Shown: piece after piece, positions 58,116-64,000 of the stretch
Layout of the letters: every line of letters starts with the position of its first letter
Numbering within the stretch: position 1 is the stretch's first letter
Assembly: GCA_028023455.1 (NCBI GenBank)
Contig: JAQFVV010013348.1
Coordinates: 85,104 to 149,103, forward strand
Length of the DNA: 64,000 nt
From: Epiperipatus broadwayi
Taxonomy: Eukaryota > Onychophora > Udeonychophora > Euonychophora > Peripatidae
Direction of reading: 5' to 3'
Program-made: the position numbers and the translations under genes
Notes under the pieces: model-generated
Told to the model about the DNA's origin: nothing
What the model saw: only the letters and a program-made list of their open reading frames with translations
Database searches by the model: none

Positions 58116-60800
58116 ATTATTATTGTATTTAATATATATATACGTTTGAATATTATATATATATTATCAATCAAAATTGGATGTAATTTCAGTATTTGAC
58201 ATGAGATTAAGCACATTTTTATTATTATTTTGTAATTACTTTTAATAGGTAATGCATTAATCTTTAAGTATTGAAATGTTTGGTATGAGAAATGTTAAAG
58301 CAAGCAATGTGTTATTATTGCTACATAAATTATCAAATTAATTATGTTTGTTTATGATACATGGGTCAATAATAAAATATATAATCTTAATAAAATTATT
58401 ATTGCTTCTTTATTCTGTGTCTTTTCATTTACTACATTCAAAACTAATCAATTATGAACATTGCAAGAAAATATTTAATGTTCTAAGTAACTATGTTATT
58501 TTGTTTATGTTATATGTGTAATATTTAAGTTGGAGTGATATATACAGTATATATTTCCAATGCAATTTTGTGAAAATGTAGTGTAAATTGTTGGTTTCTG
58601 TTAAATTAAAACATATCATCTGTGTATTTTAAAGTGTAAATATTTTTTATATGTAATTATTATGATTTTTATTATTTTTTTATTATTATTATTGTAAAAA
58701 AAAATAATTTTGGAACACAGAATAAATTTAATATTAGAGTGAAAGATGAATGTAAACTTGTTTTTTAATGATGAATATGATGTCAATTATATTAGCAATT
58801 CCCTCTTTAACACCCTGATTTTTATTGAAGCAAATCCATATTTGTTTATATATTGTACTTTTATTTTATAATTATATGTGTGATAATTATGAAGTAATGG
58901 AGTAGAAAGGATTATATTCATCTGGTTTTCTGAAAACGTATTAAAAGAAGAAAAAAAGAGAATTTATAGCATGCAAAATCATCTTAATATTTCTCTATTA
59001 AAGGATAATTAACATGTATAAACAAATTGTTTTAATTGTGAAACAGTAAAATTGATATTTGCTATATATGAGAATTATTTCTACCTACTGATATCATTTT
59101 ATAAAACCAGTGGAGTATTTTAAACACTTTATTTCTATATCACATAAGTCATAAGTGGAGAGTGCCAACTGCTTAATTATAATGCTAGTACAATGCAGAA
59201 TGTTTTTAAAAAGAGGATAAGAAATGTGTAATACTTATTAAGTGTTGAAATCCAACAAATATACTTTCTTTTAGGATACCTATTATAATATGCTTTATTT
59301 TGTTTGGATTAATGGATTTCATTGAATTATTTAAATCTCATGCAATAGAAATTTGAACTATTGCATTTCATTGGGGTATCCATATAAAAGGATGGAGTTC
59401 AGATCATATATTGCTGTGTTTTATTTATATATTTATTCCTATTATATTTTATTAATGTTATTGATTATTATATTATAAATTATTTAATCGTTTGTTTAGA
59501 TATGTGAAATAGAAGAAAGTTTAGTTTAATTTTAATTTAAAATTTATATTCTAAATTTTAATGGTTAAAATTCTAATTTGAAATATATTTTTATTCATTG
59601 ACCGTAAATTACTTTATTATATATATTGTGAATATTGAATATTTGGAATGACTGTATTGCATAATCATTTGTTGATTATATTTTGAAAAGAAAGTGAGTG
59701 AATAAATGTACTTATTATAATTTATCTTAATAAATTATTATATTTGTAAGTAGTATATAATTATTATAGTTTCTTTTATTTTAAATTGTGTGTGAGACTA
59801 TCCTATATAAATTTTAAATACCACACAATAAACTTTAAAACAGACGAATTTTTGCTGTATATGTACCTGTTTTTATAAATATTAATTTAGAAGAATGATA
59901 TATTTTATGATATTTAATTATAGGGTATGTGACAAATGTTTATTGTTTATTTGTTATATTTATATTTATTCTTAATAGATATTATTTAAAAAAATAAATA
60001 AACTGGCTTAATGCAAACCCATCAGCTAATAAAATTTTAATACATAGTGCAATAAATAATCATAAGATAGTCCAGGAATCACATACTTTGATTGGTAAGT
60101 GTATATATTATTATGTATTATAGAATACCTTTTTTCTTATAAATCCAATAAATTATTATGATTTGAACTAGGTATACATTTTATATGCTAGTAAATTAAT
60201 TAATTTATTATATCTAGATGTTTAGAAAATAATTAGAACATCTTACTTTAATAGTTGTATATAATAATTACTTTGAATAAAAAAAAATATTCAAACTAGT
60301 TTCATAGTTTATTATGTATAAGTACTTTCATTTTTTAAGGTAAACAATGCCAATTATAATTGGATGCTATTGTACTATTTTAATCTATTAATTATTGGGA
60401 TGTGTCATGCAATAACTTATTATTTTGTTAGCGAGATGATATTTTATGATGGTATAAGTTAGTTTGTTTAAATTTAAAGCTTATCGATCTACTTTATATT
60501 TAATTTGGATATTAGTCTTTAAATATTTATATGTATTTAAAATAGAATAATACTAATTCTAGGCACATAAGATTGTTATAATATATAATTCAATGTCTAG
60601 ATTTTATTGATTTGAAGGAAAACATATTATGAATTGCTAATCATGTTTGTAGGGGTATTAAATAGAAATATTTCATTATTTAATGTTGTTATCATTTGAG
60701 TATCATAATATGTAGGATTATTTAAAGTATTGGTTTTTATTTTATGTCATTATAAATTAGTGCAAGTTGTGAGGTAGGAATATTAGATAAGTTTACCTTG
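58116..60800. other. Very AT-rich DNA, nothing recognised
   Basis: No open frame with recognisable similarity, no RNA gene and no long repeat found by eye. Confidence 0.5.
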
Positions 60801-60831
60801 TACATTTTGTTTTTGTTATAGGGTTTGCATT

Positions 60832-60960
60832 GTAAACATTTTATCCCATTACAATTTGGTGCTTCGATGCATGAGCGATCTGAAGTATTGACTTCTCACA
60901 TTTTAGTTCATTACAATCTGGTGACCAAGGTAAGCTATTTTATTCCATTACATTTTGACT
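60832..60960 (+). repeat. Three imperfect ~60-bp repeats with PBS-like ends
   Basis: CATTTTATCCCATTACAATTT, CATTTTAGTTCATTACAATCT and TATTTTATTCCATTACATTTT lie at ~60837, ~60899 and ~60938. The first two are followed by TGGTG. This may be the remnant of an LTR end with PBS, but there is no partner LTR. Confidence 0.35.
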
Positions 60961-60971
60961 ACTAAATCTGT

Positions 60972-60973
<2 letters not shown>

Positions 60974-61053
<80 letters not shown>
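60974..61053 (+). repeat. (TA)n microsatellite
   Basis: About 40 TA units bounding the large PLE palindrome on the left. Confidence 0.95.
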
Positions 61054-61057
<4 letters not shown>

Positions 61058-61118
61058 TTCAAAACAATACAATAATTAATACAGTAACAATATTTTAAAC
61101 AAATATATACCAATTTAA

Positions 61119-61158
61119 TAGAAGTACTTTCAACTATCTATGTAGTCGTTGTCAACTA
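61119..61158 (-). ncRNA. Hammerhead-like motif of PLE family 4, left arm (U3-A8)
   Basis: Exact inverse of 63705-63744. Confidence 0.45.
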
Positions 61159-61217
61159 GACTCAAATTGTATTAGAAAAAACCGTTACAAATGTAAACAA
61201 AAGCAATACGTCATACA

Positions 61218-62425
61218 TCAATTTTCCCACAATTCATTAATTTTTATATTGGCTGTCTGTCTATTTATCAACTGTTGCTTTTCACTTTTTATTAACATAG
61301 CTTCTTTAATTTTGCGTTTATTATTATTTCTTTCAATACACAGAATTTTAACTTTATTAAAATCAAAATCAAAACCATAATTACATGTTACATTATGATC
61401 AAAAAATACTGATGGTGATACATCATCATTTCTAACATTCTCTTGTCTTGATTTTTGCACTCGTTTATATAATAACAAATGCTCCCTTGATCTTTTCTCC
61501 AATGTACATCGAGATTCCCCAATATAAGCCTTTCCACAAAAACATAGCCATTTATATATTGCACAACTTTGATTTAAAATATTACACCTATTTTTTGAAT
61601 TATTTATTAATCTATTTAAATTAGGAGTAGTATAAAATGCAACTCGACATATATTTTTATATATCTGTTTTATAAATTTAACCTGTTCATTACAAATAAA
61701 TGGTATTGATATCCAAGTATATTTTATTTTATCAATATCTATAGCATCTAAAATATTTCTATTATTATTAAACTTAGTAACAATATTATAAATTAATTTA
61801 TGATCATATCCAACATTTAACAAATCCATAATAAATACATTTATGTTACTTATTTTATCAGAACTATATTTACATAATTTATTATTCCTAAATAAAAATG
61901 ATTTTAAACTGGATAATTTATGTGCAATTGGCACATTTGAATACCAAGGAATATATCCTCTTTTTTCAATATCTTTTATTACCATACAATAATCTAATTT
62001 ATTTTTATTACGTGTAACTTTAATATCTAAATACTGAATTGACTTTTTTCTTCAAAAGATTTACTCCATTTTAAACCTTCTAAACTATTTAATTCATTGA
62101 ATAATGCATTTATAATATCTAAACTTCCACAAACGAAAACATCATCGACATACCTGTAATAAATTTTAATACCTTGGCAATATATATTAGTATTAAGAAT
62201 TATATCTTCATATCTTGATACCACAAAACTACATATTTGTGAAACTACAGGAAGTCCCATAGGCCATCCATAATCCATTTTATAATAATTTTCATTAAAT
62301 ATAGCATATATATTTTTATCAATAAAATATAATACATCATTTACAAATTTTACTTTTTTAACATCAACTTTTTTTAACCTTAAAGCATCTAATATAATTT
62401 TTATAGATTTTAATCTATCTATTGA
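61218..62425 (-). pseudogene. PLE reverse transcriptase plus GIY-YIG endonuclease, left arm, truncated and frameshifted
   Basis: The frame runs from the palindrome centre at 62425 through the RT palm. MGLPVVSQ is the motif B equivalent and YRYVDDVFV the catalytic motif C. One frame change near 62027-62050 follows, then the rest of the RT thumb, linker and GIY-YIG domain to the stop at 61218. The GIY-YIG half-motifs are CAIYKW and KAYIGESRCTLEKR. The C-terminal FDHNVTCNYGFDF and KIKEAMLIKS (catalytic Glu region) are intact. RT fingers and the 5' half are missing, so it is non-autonomous. Confidence 0.85.
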
Positions 62426-62437
62426 GCGTCGTATGGT

Positions 62438-63645
62438 TCAATAGATAGATTAAAATCTATAAAAATTATATTAGATGCTTTAAGGTTAAAAAAAGTTGAT
62501 GTTAAAAAAGTAAAATTTGTAAATGATGTATTATATTTTATTGATAAAAATATATATGCTATATTTAATGAAAATTATTATAAAATGGATTATGGATGGC
62601 CTATGGGACTTCCTGTAGTTTCACAAATATGTAGTTTTGTGGTATCAAGATATGAAGATATAATTCTTAATACTAATATATATTGCCAAGGTATTAAAAT
62701 TTATTACAGGTATGTTGATGATGTTTTCGTTTGTGGAAGTTTAGATATTATAAATGTATTATTCAATGAATTAAATAGTTTAGAAGGTTTAAAATGGAGT
62801 AAATCTTTTGAAGAAAAAAGTCAATTCAGTATTTAGATATTAAAGTTACACGTAATAAAAATAAATTAGATTATTGTATGGTAATAAAAGATATTGAAAA
62901 AAGAGGATATATTCCTTGGTATTCAAATGTGCCAATTGCACATAAATTATCCAGTTTAAAATCATTTTTATTTAGGAATAATAAATTATGTAAATATAGT
63001 TCTGATAAAATAAGTAACATAAATGTATTTATTATGGATTTGTTAAATGTTGGATATGATCATAAATTAATTTATAATATTGTTACTAAGTTTAATAATA
63101 ATAGAAATATTTTAGATGCTATAGATATTGATAAAATAAAATATACTTGGATATCAATACCATTTATTTGTAATGAACAGGTTAAATTTATAAAACAGAT
63201 ATATAAAAATATATGTCGAGTTGCATTTTATACTACTCCTAATTTAAATAGATTAATAAATAATTCAAAAAATAGGTGTGGTATTTTAAATCAAAGTTGT
63301 GCAATATATAAATGGCTATGTTTTTGTGGAAAGGCATATATTGGGGAATCTCGATGTACATTGGAGAAAAGATCAAGGGAGCATTTGTTATTATATAAAC
63401 GAGTGCAAAAATCAAGACAAGAGAATGTTAGAAATGATGATGTATCACCATCAGTATTTTTTGATCATAATGTAACATGTAATTATGGTTTTGATTTTGA
63501 TTTTAATAAAGTTAAAATTCTGTGTATTGAAAGAAATAATAATAAACGCAAAATTAAAGAAGCTATGTTAATAAAAAGTGAAAAGCAACAGTTGATAAAT
63601 AGACAGACAGCCAATATAAAAATTAATGAATTGTGGGAAAATTGA
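62438..63645 (+). pseudogene. PLE reverse transcriptase plus GIY-YIG endonuclease, right arm, truncated and frameshifted
   Basis: Mirror copy of the left arm. The frame is open from the palindrome centre (SIDRLKSIKIIL) to TAG at 62834-62836. The downstream frame is open from ~62820 to 63645, so a single-base slip near 62815-62836 separates RT from linker and endonuclease. YVDD lies near 62713 and the YIG half-motif near 63330. Both arms share the slip, so it existed before the pair formed. Penelope RTs are related to telomerase; GIY-YIG cuts the target. Confidence 0.85.
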
Positions 63646-63704
63646 TGTATGACGTATTGCTTTTGTTTACATTTGTAACGGTTTTTTCTAATACAATTTG
63701 AGTC

Positions 63705-63744
63705 TAGTTGACAACGACTACATAGATAGTTGAAAGTACTTCTA
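63705..63744 (+). ncRNA. Hammerhead-like motif of PLE family 4, right arm (U3-A8)
   Basis: Stem I is TAG/CTA, the core TTGACAA plus C, and stem II GACTA/TAGTT with a 6-nt loop. GAAA, palindromic stem III AGTACT and T follow. Positions 3 and 8 are U and A. It lies 60 nt after the ORF stop. Confidence 0.45.
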
Positions 63745-63812
63745 TTAAATTGGTATATATTTGTTTAAAATATTGTTACTGTATTAATTATTGTATTGTT
63801 TTGAATAGTTAT

Positions 63813-64000
63813 ATATATTTTATTATAATTGGAATACAGACATTGATTAATAATTTATATATATATATATATTGTGCCCTTTTGTATGGGTCACCATTTA
63901 TTATTTGTGCTAATCTATTAAAAATTTTAAATTTAAGATATATTTGAATATGTGATGTTAATTTTGCTTATGGTAATATTTCAAGGGGTTTAATTAAGGC
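63813..64000. other. AT-rich flank
   Basis: Contains (TA)n at 63856-63872; no gene seen. Confidence 0.5.

Larger units (their letters stand above)
61053..63812. mobile_element. Large head-to-head PLE palindrome (family 4)
   Basis: Arms 61053-62425 (minus) and 62438-63812 (plus) are inverted copies of ~1.37 kb with a 12-bp spacer. The coding parts differ at only two residues by eye (Ala/Val in the RT piece, Asn/Gly in the GIY-YIG piece). Each arm holds the second half of a Penelope RT, the GIY-YIG endonuclease and the 3' UTR with hammerhead-like motif. (TA)n lies beyond the left arm and a short one (63856-63872) beyond the right. Both copies are 5' truncated at the same point, the palindrome centre. 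Confidence 0.9.

Overview
The window is AT-rich metazoan DNA with no recognisable host gene, tRNA, rRNA, operon or CRISPR array. It is almost entirely transposable elements, their debris, satellites and microsatellites. An intact Gypsy/Ty3 (Metaviridae) retrotransposon, L1-like LINEs, Penelope-like elements (PLEs) with GIY-YIG endonucleases, hammerhead ribozymes and long (TA)n and (AAT)n tracts point to an invertebrate animal. The Gypsy polyprotein resembles arthropod elements, but I cannot name the species. Strand symmetry, stop-riddled LINEs and the absence of ribosome binding sites exclude a bacterial or phage source.

Layout. 1-12655: three decayed L1-like LINE copies (A, B, C), all on +, head to tail, each ending in a compound (AAT)n tail. 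Copy B is interrupted by a ~680 bp insertion with a 15-bp target duplication and by a PLE 3' fragment. 12656-13815: 339-bp satellite with an internal inversion, then (AAT)n. 14395-17513: a 1.39-kb direct repeat, possibly an LTR pair. 17.5-26.5 kb: AT-rich DNA with microsatellites and small palindromes. 26523-39721: complete minus-strand Gypsy element with ~3.55-kb LTRs, PBS, gag, pol and PPT. 40.2-41.3 kb: LINE 3' end with poly(A). 44.5-50.06 kb: decayed full-length-like LINE E. 50.1-58.1 kb: a dense cluster of (TA)n-bounded elements, comprising head-to-head PLE 3' ends, a MITE, hammerhead-bearing SINE-like copies and a ~3-kb array of 409-bp units, each whole unit carrying a hammerhead ribozyme. 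58.1-60.9 kb: AT-rich, nothing recognised. 61053-63812: near-perfect 1.37-kb palindrome of a PLE RT/GIY-YIG segment.

The most interesting material is catalytic RNA. (i) The 409-bp array resembles metazoan retrozymes. (ii) A second, clearly canonical hammerhead sits in a tRNA-like SINE family. (iii) At least four different PLE 3' ends, at 8.1, 50.5/51.2/56.8, 51.9/52.6 and 61.1/63.7 kb, carry a compact hammerhead-like fold in which the core 3-8 base pair appears as C-G, U-A and A-U. The PLE copies repeatedly occur as head-to-head inverted pairs between (TA)n tracts. The Gypsy LTR contains what looks like a second, older LTR/PBS junction.
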